A stretch of 64,000 nucleotides of DNA from Trileptium ribeirensis (taxonomy: Eukaryota > Nematoda > Enoplea > Enoplida > Thoracostomopsidae), in assembly GCA_030248225.1 (NCBI GenBank), contig JASANE010003224.1, positions 1-64,000 of the forward strand, in the 5' to 3' direction. The translations under genes and the position numbers were made by a program. This document shows, in pieces, positions 1 through 11,149 of this stretch. Every line of letters starts with the position of its first letter. The first letter of the stretch is position 1. The notes under the pieces are model-generated. The model was given only the letters and a program-made list of their open reading frames with translations. It had not been told where the DNA came from and made no database searches.

Positions 1-1
1 A

Positions 2-56
2 GACGATTCGGAACCTGCCGAAGCTCCTGGTCAACTCCTTGACTTCTAACAGATCC
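2..56 (-). repeat. Inverted scrap of Ty3/gypsy integrase end
   Basis: These 55 bases are an exact reverse complement of 1530-1584, the 3' end of the integrase region of the gypsy relic described below. The copy stops where a CR1-type reverse transcriptase begins. The join falls on a GGATCTGTT-like stretch that both elements could share, so a microhomology junction is likely. Confidence 0.85.
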
Positions 57-612
57 TTGCGGAACTCCTGAAGTAATAGCGCGTTGTGTACTAAACTGGG
101 AACCGATTTTTACACGTTGAAAACGATCGCTAAGAAACGATTTAATCCATTTTAAACAATAACCTCTAATTCCGATGCTGTTAACTTTTGCCAATAATTT
201 GGAATGCAGATCAAAGGCTTTGGAAACGTCGAGATAAATTATGTCAATGTCGAAACCTTTATCAATCGAATTTGTAAGTTTATTGAGCATTTCAAGCAGT
301 TGAGTACAAGTGGAGTGTTTTTTACGAAATCCATGTTGATCTTGAGATATAATACAATTATGTTCCAAAAAGTTCACAATTCTACGACATAAAACTTTTT
401 CCATAACACGATATGAAACTTTCTTTAAAGAAATCGGGCGATAATTTGCCGCAATAGTCGGATCTCCCTTTTTAAACAATGGTTTTATGTCAGCCATTTT
501 CCAACCCCTTGGAACTTGACTAGCGCAAGAAGAACAGTTGAAGATAAAGGCTAAAGGAAAGGCGAGCTCTTCGTGCATTCTTTTCATAAAAACACTAGGA
601 ATAAAATCTGAA
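52..612 (-). pseudogene. CR1-like non-LTR reverse transcriptase fragment
   Basis: The minus strand reads open for about 185 codons with the block order of CR1/Jockey-clade reverse transcriptases: an F-I-P-S-V-F start, VPRGWKMADIKPLFKKGD, ANYRPISL, QHGFRKKHSTCTQL, then YLDVSKAFD, which carries the first catalytic Asp (motif A). It ends at SGVPQGS, just before the motif holding the second and third catalytic Asp, because the element is cut there by foreign sequence at 2-56. No start codon, endonuclease domain or 3' tail is present, so this is a piece of a LINE ORF2. The lack of internal stops suggests a fairly young copy. The clade assignment rests on motif style only. Confidence 0.88.
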
Positions 613-927
613 GTATGACTAGTACTACCAGATTATCGCTCAGAAGCATAATGACCCAGCATTGTTCTTAATCCACCAAAATAAAACCCCACCATGTTCT
701 TGACCTACCAGAATTTAATCAGTTGGGAGTAGTGCAGCGTCGATATCTTTCGAACACTACAAAATTTAAAATTTCATAGGATTCAGCCGGCAATCAGCTC
801 TCTGCTATTGATGCGTTCTGTAACTTGGAATAGGATGGTGCACTGTAACGCAATTCGTATTAATACTGTCGTAAAATATAGTAAAATCTTAAAATTTCTA
901 TGTTAGATTTTTAATTTCAAACAAAAT
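613..927. other. Intergenic stretch, no gene seen
   Basis: AT-rich sequence between the LINE fragment and the gypsy relic. I see no coding pattern that extends the LINE reading frame beyond about 612, and no RNA gene. Confidence 0.4.
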
Positions 928-1043
928 ATCCACTAATTAGGTTAGGGTAGGCACCCTGGTTATGGAAGGTTGTAGTCGTATCTCTCTTCGGGGTCCCATA
1001 TTTCCTTATCCACTTCTTTCTCTTAATTTTTCTCTATTTTTTT
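928..1043. repeat. Direct repeat outside the gypsy LTR (copy 1)
   Basis: This segment, with core TGGAAGGTTGTAGTCGTA and a TTCCTTATCCACTTCTTTCT block, recurs in the same orientation at about 6998-7100. Copy 1 abuts the left LTR on its outside and copy 2 abuts the right LTR on its outside. At about 100 bp it is far too long for a target-site duplication. Confidence 0.75.
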
Positions 1044-1365
1044 GTTGTATTCTTAATAAGAAAGCAAAAGAAAACCAACGGGTTTTGAAAGAAAACCTTT
1101 ATTGAAAACCCAAAGTAAAAGAAACAGTAAACGAAGAAGATTGACAGCAGTAAAGAAAACATTGAAGACTGGGAGACCTAGGCAACTTCTGCCTTTATAT
1201 TGCATCCGAAGATCATTCTGGAATGTTCCAGTCAATGACGTATCGTTCTCGTCATTTGTGGATGACGAAATACATAGCTAGCGAGTTCCAGAAACCACCA
1301 CTAGCTTCGTGCGAGTTCCTCGCTACGTATAAATGTAATGTCGGAGCGCCGCCACGACGCCTCGC
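1044..1365 (-). repeat. Downstream (3') LTR of gypsy relic
   Basis: Direct match to 6686-7000, beginning GTTGTATTCTTA and including the shared block CATTCTGGAATGTTCCAGTC. The right boundary is uncertain: similarity fades around 1360 near a TATAAATG stretch. Confidence 0.8.
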
Positions 1366-1373
1366 CACTCAGC

Positions 1374-2420
1374 CTAAACTTCACGGTGAAGGCGAGAATC
1401 ATCGTGTCGGCTTCGGGGCGCGTTCGAAAGTCGTAGAATATGTTCACCGCATGTCAGCATCAGATTTCGTTTATGTCGATTAGTCGTAGAATCAGCATCC
1501 GTGTTGAGCGGTAGAACTTCTGCATTAGTGGATCTGTTAGAAGTCAAGGAGTTGACCAGGAGCTTCGGCAGGTTCCGAATCGTCCTCGTTGATATGGCGG
1601 GTTTGAAGTTGCTCCAGATGTCTTCTCCATGTGGGCCTCTGGGATGGACCCGACCGCTGAAAGTGCAAGTGCCCTTGCGCTTGGTTACCACTGCCAGTAC
1701 CCAACGGGGTTTTGTCCCGCCGAGGTCCGAAGTAGAGAGAGTATTCTGGATCTCCGACATTGAAGGAGCAGATGACTTTAGACACCGCTTCGAGACGTTG
1801 GGATTTCGTCGCTTCTCTTGCTTGTTTGCCTTGAGCAGTGTGGGAAGGCGAGAGAAACAGAGTGTCGTTTTTTGCCCGGATTTGACGAGAATTAAGCAAT
1901 TGACTGGGTGATTAGCCGCTTGAATTAGGAGTTCAATGATATTGCATCAGGAATTCTTGCAGTGCCTTGCTCGGAGAACGTTTGGACTTCCATAGGGCCT
2001 GCTTGAAGGTCTGAACAAGACGTTCGGCTGATTCTCTGCAGGAAACGCAGTGTCGGCACATCCGTTCGATGTCATCATCGATTTTGGACCAGCAGACTGA
2101 AGTGCGAGCCAGCTATTTTATTCGTTGCATTCCAAATTTTCGTGATGAAGCAGCTCCAGAACTTGTCGGCGCATATTTTCAGGAATGGTGACTCTTGATC
2201 CATAGAGTAGACAGCCACTGCAGATTGAAAGAGACTCTGCAAGTTTCCGATAACGTTGCATTTCTATGCCAATTGTCGCTTTTCTTCGGCGACCATCCTT
2301 CGCGAGCAAATCCCAACACCGTTGAAGCGACTGGATCCTAGGCTGATTCACGTTCCAGAGTACAATGTTCTGCAGGTGTCACCTTACTATTGAATTCGTC
2401 GATTGCGCAGACCATCTCCG
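1374..2420 (-). pseudogene. Gypsy integrase, broken
   Basis: Read on the minus strand, an integrase N-terminal part (2118-2351, motif REQVLELLHHE-like region preceding the zinc-binding segment) is followed after a stop by a stretch with CRHCVSC, then a C-terminal part (1537-1899) containing a FGPRRDK block and a WRRHLEQL end typical of the integrase tail that precedes the 3' LTR. The tail continues in a second overlapping frame (1374-1760), so at least one frameshift divides it. The catalytic core is largely missing; parts of it appear deleted between about 1900 and 2110. Confidence 0.75.
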
Positions 2421-2439
2421 CGTTATCGTCTGTTTCCTC

Positions 2440-3910
2440 CCCTTTCCAATTGAGTGTCATTGGAGACGGGAAGATAACTCAGGGTATGAGCGTTTAGCGT
2501 GATCAGAGGTTCGTTGATATTCGATTGCGTAGTTCAACTGACTGAACAGGAGAGCCTATCGAGTAAGCCGGTTCGCAGTGACTTGAGGGACGTCCTTTCC
2601 TCGTCCGAAAAGAGCAATTAGAGGACTATGGTCCGTAACCAGTATGAATATTTTACCGTAGAGATCATGGTAGAATTTGTTGAGGCCGAAGACGATAGAA
2701 AGAGGCTTCCTTTTGAATTCGGGTTTTTAGTTGTGCTGAATGTCCGTCAGGATCTTCAAGACGTTGGCAATCGGACGGTCGCTTCCATTAGGGAAATGGT
2801 GGAATAAAACAGCTCCGATTCCGACGTTGGAGGCATCATAGGCAAGTCCCTGGGTCAACTTGTTGTCGAAACGTACCAATACGTTCTCCGAAGACAAGAG
2901 GTCTTTCAGCTGTTAGAAAGCTTTCTGTTGTTTATCGTCCCATTTCCAAGGTACCTTCTTCTTTGTCAGTTCGTAGAGTGGCTCCGCGATTGAAGAAAAG
3001 TTCGGCGGCAGGAACTTGGCGTAGAGCTGTACCGAGCCCAAGAACGCTTTCAGGCTAGATACATCCGTAGGTGGCGACATCCGTATAATGTCATTGACCT
3101 TAGCACCTTAGGCAATGCCGTCTTTTGACAGAAGGTGTCAAAAGTATTCGACGTAAGGCTGGGCGACTTGGCATTTCTCCAGCCGGCAGCATAGTCCTTT
3201 GTCTTCAAGCCGTTTCAGCAGGCGTCGAAGATTCTTAATGTGGTCCTCCGCGTACTGAAATGTCGACCAAGTAAACGGCAGTTCCGGGTAAATCTTTGGT
3301 TAGCTGATCCAAGACCTGCTGGAAATATCCGGGTGCAGATTTGATACCGTAGGGAAATCATTTCCGTATCAGGTCTCCCTTGTATGTGCTAAGATCAAGG
3401 TGCCGTTGGCTGAGCGGAGCTAGTTTAATCTGGTTGTAGGCAACGGCCAGATCAATCTAGGCGAATCCGTAACTGCCTCCCAGTTTTGGCATGAGGTTCT
3501 CAAGGAGAGGCAGATGATGTCAGTGATCTTGCAGCTGCGGGTTGACTGCAAAGGAGTAGTCACCACAGATACGAAGAGATAGCTATGTCTGACCGGGAAG
3601 AAGAGTGTTCTTTAACGGGACCACGGGTGTTTCATAGCTGTTAAATTGCGTGGGTTCCCAGACTTCTTTGACGATGCCTTGTTCGTAGGCTTCCTCCACT
3701 GCAGTTTCCACGGCAAAGGGTACAGGACGCGCTTTCCTAAAAATTGGAGTGGCATTTGGTTGAACTTCACTTCCAGTTCGAAGTCCTTGAGGCATCCCAA
3801 TTCAGGCTTCCACAGGGCTTGGAATTCGTAACAAAGTAAGCGACAGTGTTCCTGAAGCTGTGTGTCCGCTTGTAGATGGCTGAAAACGGTATTCCAGGGC
3901 TGCACGGCTA
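2440..3910 (-). pseudogene. Gypsy reverse transcriptase and RNase H, broken
   Basis: On the minus strand the start of RT lies at 3905-3583, with the ARPVPFA and YEQGIVKEV segments seen in adjacent frames. Farther on come a CGDYS block, a DLAVAYNQI block, a GIKSAPGYFQQ block and an active-site region reading Y-L-V-D at 3262-3273, where Y-x-D-D is expected; one catalytic Asp is replaced. RNase H features follow (LVTDHSPLIALFG near 2610-2650). Several stops and frame changes interrupt the region. It could not make an active enzyme. Confidence 0.8.
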
Positions 3911-4711
3911 CATTGTTTTGTAGCGAGTTGTTCCAGCAGGTTCAGGTCAGAAACCTCAGACACAATAAATCAAAAATACTGCGGCTTTTCATATACCACG
4001 GGGCTTATGAATGTTATTAGGATAGGAATGTTGTGCTTGCTGGCAGATTCGTTGCATAAAATAAAATTGTCTAGCGGAGGGCGACTAAGATCTTCCCAAT
4101 GCTGCTTGGAAATGAAGTTTCCAGTCGTGGCAGTATCCAGCTTCATCTGGAAGGCCTTGCCTTAAATCTCGATAGAAGGTTTCAGCTTGGGCAACAATTC
4201 TAGTCCCTTGACCACGTTGACATCGTGGATGAGTTTGCCGGCTGATTGGATCCTCGTCTGATCACAGCTTGTTTCTTCGGGCAAACCTTCTCCTAATGAC
4301 CCAAAATTCCGCAGTAGTGGCAGGTAGAGTCCTTGAAACGGCAGTCATTGGCGTTGTGATCCGGCTTTCGACAGCGATAGTAGGAACCGCTTCGCTTCTC
4401 CTGTTCACTTGCCTTCACTTGGGAAGTTGAATTCCGTTTTTCCTTGGAAGGACGTTGAGTGACCTTGTTGACGGGATTCAGCTTGTGAGCATAAATAGTC
4501 TCCTTTGCGACCTTCGCAGCATCTTCCGTTTCAACCGCAATTTCGATAGCACGCGCGAAATCCAGCTCATCGTCTTTGACCTTGAAGAGTGATTTCAGGA
4601 TGACTTCGCTGTTGACAGAGGAGATTAAACTCGAGCGCAAAGCTTCTTTCAGTGGATCCTTGATTGAGGGGAAAGTCACAGTGGCTGCATCTTGACGTAT
4701 GCGAGTGGCTA

Positions 4712-6078
4712 ATGGCTGGTTTACGTTAATTTGTGTGAGCTGTGACATAGCTATGTCCTAATAGCCGGCGGTGACTGCCAGCATGCCTATGTAACAAAGT
4801 AGCTACTACAACGGACATATGCGATAGTCTGTCGTGACTGTGTGAATGTTTTATCAGTCAGTGCATGTCCTTAATAGCCCAAACAGACAGTCAGTATAGC
4901 ATATCGGTTGTACATATGTCAATGTATAAACGATGCTGTGGGGCAAATTTTGGCTTTTGGCAGCCGTCCAAACGATACAAATTTAAATTCTGGCAGCTGT
5001 CCATCCCAAAAAATTCAAGTTTTGGCAGCTGTCAAACGCTGTAAATTTCAATTTTAGCAGCTGTAGCTGTGAATTTAAATTTTGGCAGTTGTTAAGCGCG
5101 GGAAATTTTAAATTTTAGCAGTTGTCCAGGGCAGGAAATTCAAATTTTGGCAGTTCAGCGCGGAAAATTCAAATTTTGGCAGTTGTCCAGCGCGGGAAAT
5201 TCAAATTTTGACAGTTAAGCGTGGTAAATACAAATTTGGGTAGCTGCCTAACGATGCCAATTTAAATTTTAGCAGCTGTCCATCGCAGAAAATTCAAGTT
5301 TTGGTAGCTGTAAAAGGCTGTAAATTTCAATTTTAGCGGCTGTAGCTGTGAATTTAAATTTTGGCAGTTGTTAAGCGTTGGAAACTTAAATTTTAGCAGT
5401 TGCACAGGGCGGAAAATTCAAATTTTAGCAGTTCAGGACGGGAAATTCAAATTTTGGCAGTTGTCCAGCGTGGGAAATTCAAATTTTGGCAGTTGTCCAG
5501 CGCGGTAAATTCAAATTTGGGTAGCTGTCTAATGCTGTAAATTCAAATTTTGGCAGTTTCCCTGAGCGGCAAATTCAAATTTTGGCAGCTATGCAATGCC
5601 ATAAAGTTAACTTTTGGCAGCTGTACAACGCTGTAAATTTATTTGGCAGTTGTCCAGCGCGGAAAATTCAAATATTGGCAGTTGTTCAGCGCGGGAAATT
5701 CAAATTTTGCCAGTTGTGTAGCGCGAGAAATTCAAATTTTGGAAGCTGTCCAGCGCTATAAATTCAAATCCTGTCAGTTGTCCTGCGCGGTAAATTCAAA
5801 TTTTGGCAGATGTCCAGGGCGGGAAAATGAATTTTGGCAGCCGTCAAATGCGGGCAATTTAAATTTTGGCAGCTGTCCAGCGCGGAAACAGTACGCCGAT
5901 ACTCATCTATTTGTCCAGTATACTCCGTAATGACGCCCAGCTTATAAAGCGTAGCTAGGTAAGTAAATGCGGACAAAAGAAATGGTCAGCCATGACTACT
6001 GACTGTCCCAAGTAGCGAAACTAGACTGTTGAGGCATATATAGGTCACGGCGCACACAAATTAACGTAAACGAGCCAT
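4712..6078. mobile_element. TIR element with minisatellite core, inserted in gag
   Basis: The left end (4712-4746) and the reverse complement of the right end (6044-6078) match at about 32 of 35 positions, sharing GTTTACGTTAATTTGTGTG. The interior contains no transposase, only short flanks and a long minisatellite (4930-5890). It interrupts the gag reading frame of the surrounding gypsy relic, so it arrived after that element. I could not settle a target-site duplication: the flanks are CTA on the left and AAC on the right. Superfamily is unknown. Confidence 0.8.
4930..5890 (+). repeat. Minisatellite, ~31-32 bp unit
   Basis: About 30 imperfect units built on the pattern TTGGCAGTTGTCCAGCGCGG followed by GAAATTCAAATT. 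Units differ by substitutions and small gaps (GCTG or GTTG, CCAGCGC or CTGTAAA). A higher-order pattern seems present: the segment near 4990-5230 resembles 5240-5500. The array gives rise to open frames on both strands that are not genes. Confidence 0.95.
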
Positions 6079-6660
6079 AACTCATGAAGAGTTTCGCCTG
6101 GCTTTCTTTGCATGTCGCTCCAGAATTTGAATCGTTCGTGGGCGACGAAACGCTTCTGGTCGAACTGAGTCTTCATGAAAGAAACAATCTTGTCCATTGT
6201 GAGATCGCTGATCTTGTTCGGAGGGATTGCTGCTTGGCCAAATTTCGCAGAATACGATAGACATCCTTGGATTGGTTTGTCAGGAAGATTTGAGGCTTCC
6301 GGTCTTCGGGAACAGAACGAGCTCCGGCGAAAGTGCAGAACCGATCCCAGTAATCGGGTCACAATTCGCTTGTAGAGTCGAAGTGCTCAAAATCGGGAGT
6401 AGCGGAGGCAGCTGGAACGGCAGGAACGTAAGACTAAGTTATTGGATCCGTTTTGGCAGCAGTTCTGTCAGCGAGTTTCGTCAGGACTTGCTCCAGAACT
6501 TGGTTTTGCGTTTCGTTTGTTGTTGTTGCTGGGTTAATTGTTATTGGAGCAATTCAATCAGCCTGGCGGCGTCCGACATGGTGTACGATCTTGATCAACC
6601 CGTTTGATGAGGCGTAGACGCCTCAGCAATCTTTCAAAATCGTAGTGTTCATCCAAGATC

Positions 6661-6675
6661 CTGCACAGTGCGCCA
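6661..6675 (-). promoter_or_regulatory. Primer-binding site of the gypsy relic
   Basis: On the minus strand TGGCGCACTGTGCAG lies about ten bases inside the upstream LTR. Elements of the Ty3/gypsy group commonly begin here with TGGCGCAGT-like sequence complementary to a tRNA 3' end. Confidence 0.6.
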
Positions 6676-6685
6676 GAAAACCCCC

Positions 6686-7000
6686 GTTGTATTCTTAGGA
6701 AGAAAGCAAAAGAATACCAACGGGATTTGAAAGAAAACCTATATTGAAAACCAAAAAAAAGAAACAGTAAATAAGAAGATTGACAGCAGTAAAGAAAACA
6801 TTGAGGACTGGGAGACCTACGCAATTTCGGTCTTTATAGAGTCTCCGAAGATCATTCTGGAATGTTCCAGTCAATGACGTATTGTTCCCGTCATTTGTGG
6901 ATGACGAAATACGTGGCTAGGGAGTTCCAGAAACCTCTACTAGCTTCGTACAAGTTGCCCGCTACGTATATATGTAGCATCGGAGTGTCGCCAAGAGAGG
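6686..7000 (-). repeat. Upstream (5') LTR of gypsy relic
   Basis: Partner of the LTR at 1044-1365. The outer boundary is placed near 7000, where similarity between the two ends and the outside direct repeat (6998-7100) begins. Confidence 0.8.
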
Positions 7001-7100
7001 TAGGCACGTTGGAATGGAAGGTTGTAGTCGTAATTCTCTCTTCTGGGGGCATACTTCCTTATCCACTTCTTTCTCTTAATTTTCCTCTACTTTTACCTTT

Positions 7101-7115
7101 TCGTTATCTTCTTAA

Positions 7116-7150
<35 letters not shown>

Positions 7151-7880
7151 TATTAGTTTTATTTTAATAAATAAATTTTTGTAGCTAGTTTTTGGTTTGT
7201 CATAATGCTTTGTCACGTTTTTATGTCACGTTGTCGTCGCGCTTTGTCACTCACCGAATCTCCGCTCGCCACATATAAATTTGCAATCTAATTCGTCCTA
7301 ATTGTTCCTCATATTTTATTATGCACAAGTTTTTGTCGAATTAACACGTTTTTGTAGTGAATTTTATTAGTGTGACAAGCCCAAGACGTAAATAGGAACG
7401 TCGCTAAATCTTGAGAAGATGGAAACTGAAATTCACCACTTGTAATGGGAACGCCGCTAAACTTTGACAAGATTGAAACTGAAATTCACCGCTGTGCTGC
7501 TATTGTCACCAAATTTGGCTGAAATAGTTGAGCTTAGCTGAAATTAACTTTAACGTTGTCCATAAAGTTCCTCTTGTCTATCTTTAGCTATTTCTCCATA
7601 ATGCGAGACTAAACATTGTATGCACCCAGCAATAATCCTTTTTTGTCATCCACCAAAAAATCGGTAATCGAACATTTTTGGCGATCCCATATCCATCGTC
7701 AAACAGTTTAAAAACATTTACGGCACGAGTTTAAAAACGTATAAATAATGCTACCGAACATTTTAATGAAATTGCTAGGTTGTTAATGAACATACTTTTA
7801 CAGAATTTTAATTTGAGAGTTGTCATTCCGGAACAGTATAGCATCCGACCTCAAATTTAGTTAGCGAACAAACATGTAGA
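7101..7880. other. Intergenic AT-rich stretch
   Basis: Contains an (ATT)n microsatellite at about 7117-7150. No gene is seen. Two short related segments near 7385-7490 (GGAACGTCGCTAAA / GGAACGCCGCTAAA with GATGGAAACTGAAATTCACC / GATTGAAACTGAAATTCACC) form a local ~60-bp direct repeat. Confidence 0.6.
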
Positions 7881-8705
7881 CCAGGCTGTGCATCGATGAT
7901 CGTTCGCGAACATGAATAAGTTATGCGAATGCGACACTTAATCCCATTTAATTAGAATAATGCAACACGTCACTGTTCGCGAACAGACGACCCTGTTTTG
8001 TTGTTCGCGGACACGACTGCATTATGCGAGATTTAATTTGATTTAATCAGAATAATATTAAACGTAACTGTTCGCGAACAGAAGAGCGTGTTTTGGTGTT
8101 CTCGAACACTACGTTGTTAGTTAGTTACCAGGATATAATTACTTATCACATTCCTTTTAATATATCCTATCAACATAGTTTGCCCTAATGTTCGCGAACA
8201 CACTATTTGAGAGTTCTGATCTTAAACGTAGGCATTTTATATCCAATTCTGTTTTTGCCAAAAAATTTGTGATATTCTTAATAAGTGTATTTGGTTTCGC
8301 GATGACGAATGCAATTGTTCGCGAACAAATTTGTGCAAGCGTGTAGCAGAGGTTCGCGAACATATCCGCTAACATCTTTACGAGCAAGCAAATGTGTTTT
8401 GTAAAGTGAAACTGACTAGGTCAATGTATTTCAAGAACGCTGACTAGTGCAAAGGTACATTTTCGAAGAGTTCTTGAACCATTCGACTACGTAGTTAAAC
8501 AGATGAGTATTTAGTTCGACTACAAAATTGAATTTTGCAAAACGAAATCGAAATTTGACTGAATATCGTTCGCGAAAAATAGATGACGAAACCGCAGTTT
8601 GTTTCATAACAACGGATTGCGCTCCCCGATCGGTTTATGCAAAACAGGATTATGGCTGGGCGTATTTTAAGTTTACTGGCGCATAAGCGATGTTTATAAA
8701 CATGA
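7880..8705 (+). repeat. TTCGCGAA-palindrome repeat family, copy 1
   Basis: A dispersed repeat studded with the palindrome TGTTCGCGAACA or close variants (near 7904, 7974, 8070, 8193, 8317, 8351). The part from about 7989 to 8705 matches the reverse complement of 35870-36533, including the blocks CACATTCCTTTTAATATAT and GAGAGTTCTGATCTTA. A third, degraded copy of its right end lies at 44350-44540. No protein-coding pattern is convincing on either strand. Confidence 0.85.
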
Positions 8706-9138
8706 CATGTTCTTGTTTGTCCTGAGCTGTGTGAAATTTGATAGGAAACATATAAGTCAGCATTATCGCAATTATTGTTGATAGAAGGCCACAGTCGAGT
8801 CGGGTTGACATTTGTATGGTATCGAATTTGTATAGATCGGGTAAGGTTCTCAATTATTGATTTAGGCTAACCACACTGATTAATTTGCGTTAAAAGGACA
8901 GATGCTCGAAGCACCAGCACTTATACACGACGTGGTAGCGACGCTGGTCACGTCTTCGTTGTGAGAACTCGTTAATGTTCGATAAAACAGTTGCACAGAA
9001 CCGACACATAGCTTAGTAACGAGTAATCTAATTGTTGGATACCCGGTTATTCGGTGGTGCAGGAACCGGTTGATATTTTTAAACTCGATGCGATTTCTAG
9101 TTGTTAGCAGTATTAAGTATTTTGGAAGAAACATTTTT

Positions 9139-9480
9139 CACTCTACATTAGTTTAATAATATGTACGTGATGAGAATGAACTACCACGACATATTTGTAT
9201 GAGGTGACTGCATATCCGTAAACTCAGCCGGTGTTTTTCAACAACCATTCACTGTACATTAGTTTTATAACATATACATGGTGAGAATGAGGTACCACAA
9301 CATTTTTCTGTGAAGTGACTATATGTTCATGAAGAATGCTCATCTGGCGCTGTTAAGAATGTTGGAAGAAACATTTGTCGCTGTACATTAGTTTTATAAC
9401 ATATACATGGTGAGAATCAACTACCACAACATTTTTATGAGGTGTCTACACATCTCTAACTCAGCCGTTGCTGTTATCAA
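9139..9480 (+). repeat. Tandem repeat, three ~110-130 bp units
   Basis: Units start near 9139, 9247 and 9378. Each carries CTGTACATTAGTTTTATAAC-like sequence, then a TGAGAATGA..TACCACAACAT block. The second and third are closest. Confidence 0.85.
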
Positions 9481-9625
9481 CAAAGTAAAGAGCAACGTGA
9501 AGTTGTTCACCGAGCGTGCGCTTAGTCTTAAGGTTAGTCTTAGCCTTCGCTTAGAAAGACTAAATATTAATTGATAACTAACAACAGAAGCCTCATAAAT
9601 GTGCCTAGGAGAGATGAACACCTAA

Positions 9626-10140
9626 CTTATTGATTGGTAAGTACGAGACGGTGCGGTGCGCTAAACAGCAGGATCACGTTTTACAAATGCCATTTGAATA
9701 GCATGAAGCTCCGAATTAAAACATAATTTTCGAGATACGCGGGCGTAAAATTTAGAATAATTACACTTAGCCCCTGCTCTTTTACAACCTTAGTTGAACA
9801 CTTAAAATAATTTAATTTTATATATATATAAAGTTAAAGTATGTCTATAGATATATTTTGCTATATCGTTCGCCCATGGCTACGTTTGCTGGAACAAACG
9901 CAACCGAAACCTCAAAATGATGTCGAAGGGCGATAAACACCTAGCCTATTGATTTGTGAGAATGGGACGGCCCGCTAGAACTATGGATCACGTTTTACAA
10001 ATTCCATTAGAAGAACATGCAGCTCCGAATTAAAATATAATTTTCAAGATAACGCAGAGGTAAAATTTAAAATAAATGCACATAACTCACGCTATTTTAC
10101 AACCTTAGTTGAACACTTAAAATAATTTAATTTGTTTATG
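9626..10140 (+). repeat. Pair of ~205-bp direct repeats
   Basis: 9626-9830 and 9941-10140 align along their length, sharing GATCACGTTTTACAAAT, AGCTCCGAATTAAAA and TTTTACAACCTTAGTTGAACA. About 110 bp of AT-rich sequence separates them. No coding function is seen. Together they may be ends of an unrecognised element. Confidence 0.85.
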
Positions 10141-10434
10141 TTATAAATTATTTAATTTTTATGTTATGCTAAAATTAAAATATTCTCATAGATGTATTTT
10201 ACTAGACGCTTCGCCGGGACTGTTGGGTTTTCACAATTTATTGAAACGTTTTGCATAACTTCTGGGGTCTACATGAAAAGATAATGGCTATTTAGCAGTG
10301 TTTACTTTAAGAATTATAAAGACCTTGAGTGTTGCTATTATGCCAATTAAACAATATCATTGGGACGGTGTGTCTCCCGTTGTTGAAAATTTGTTAACAT
10401 CAATAAGGGCCATATTGACAGTTTTTGAGGCGAT

Positions 10435-10830
10435 TTGTTAACTATAACAAAAGAAGGCAAACGGTTTGTACCTATGACAGAACGATGGGGAGAACGTTGC
10501 CAAAACACGTTCGAAGAATTAAAGTTGCGTTTCATTAGTGCACCTATTCTAACATTTCCGCCACAGCTCGAACCTCATAAGTTTCATACCAAGTCAGTGA
10601 TAATGGTGATGGCTTCGTGCTATCTCAGAATGAAGAAACCGGAAAAGAACTTGTCATTCATTACGGCGGTAAGAAATTTGCAGATGCAGAAACAAGATAC
10701 AGTATGACTGAGAAATAATGTCTAGCGGTACTACGCGCTTATCAGCAATTTCGACCTTACATTCTCAGCAATCAAACAACTGTTTTACTGATCTTTCGTC
10801 TTTAGTACAGTTGCTAAAAAATAAGAACAT
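10435..10830 (+). pseudogene. Ty3/gypsy RNase H remnant
   Basis: The + strand reads an RT connection/RNase H entry: W-G-E-R-C-Q-N-T-F-E-E-L-K, then a RFISAPILTFP segment, then after a frame change GGKKFADAETRYS and a AVLRAYQQFRPYI block. This is the usual order leading from RT into RNase H of gypsy elements. Stops and frameshifts split it into at least three pieces. It is a separate relic from the one at 1-7 kb, in opposite orientation. Confidence 0.75.
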
Positions 10831-11149
10831 TAGTCAGTTAACATCACGCTTAATTCATTTTATTATACATGTAGAAAGAAGAAAACAAGTTTCAAGAAAA
10901 CTATAACAACAAATAAATTCTAAATGAGTAAACCTGTTTGTCTGTTAGCTCTACAGCAGCTAGTTTATAATGCAAATTAATTAATGGGATATAAGAGGTT
11001 CTGGCAGTATTAAACCAAATCAGTCGCCTGTTAGCTTGTAACCGTATTGCTGTTCGGACACCATTTAGTCCAGTCTTTTGATTCAGTAAAATTTGTTTGG
11101 TTCTTACTATGTGTCTGACTCCGTTATATATATAATGCTCCTGTGTTAG

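Larger units (their letters stand above)
4270..6362 (-). pseudogene. Gypsy gag with zinc knuckles, split by an insertion
   Basis: Two gag parts lie on either side of a transposon-like insert. The upstream part (6362-6079) has capsid features (DKIVSFMKTQFD, RFKFWSDMQRKPGETLHEL). The downstream part (4711-4293) continues with the ALRSSLISSVNSE capsid segment, a basic linker and two CCHC-type knuckles: the first has its leading Cys changed to Tyr (Y-Y-R-C...H...C), the second reads CHYCGILGH. A frame break follows at about 4292. The insert at 4712-6078 explains why gag appears as two separate ORFs. Confidence 0.85.
1044..7000 (-). mobile_element. Decayed Ty3/gypsy LTR retrotransposon, minus strand
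   Basis: Two similar direct terminal repeats (about 1044-1365 and 6686-7000) flank a minus-strand gag, pol order: gag with CCHC knuckles, RT, RNase H, integrase. A TGGCGCACTGTG primer-binding site lies just inside the upstream LTR. The protein style resembles the nematode K02A2.6-type gypsy lineage. Every domain carries stops or frameshifts, one RT catalytic Asp is lost, and gag is split by a 1.37-kb TIR element, so the copy is dead. LTRs differ at a noticeable number of sites, which suggests an old insertion. Protease is not recognisable with confidence. Confidence 0.85.

Noticed and set aside
5643..5930. 95-codon ORF with repeated QRGKFKYWQL-like units
   Set aside because: Translation of the 31-32 bp minisatellite, without start context or family.
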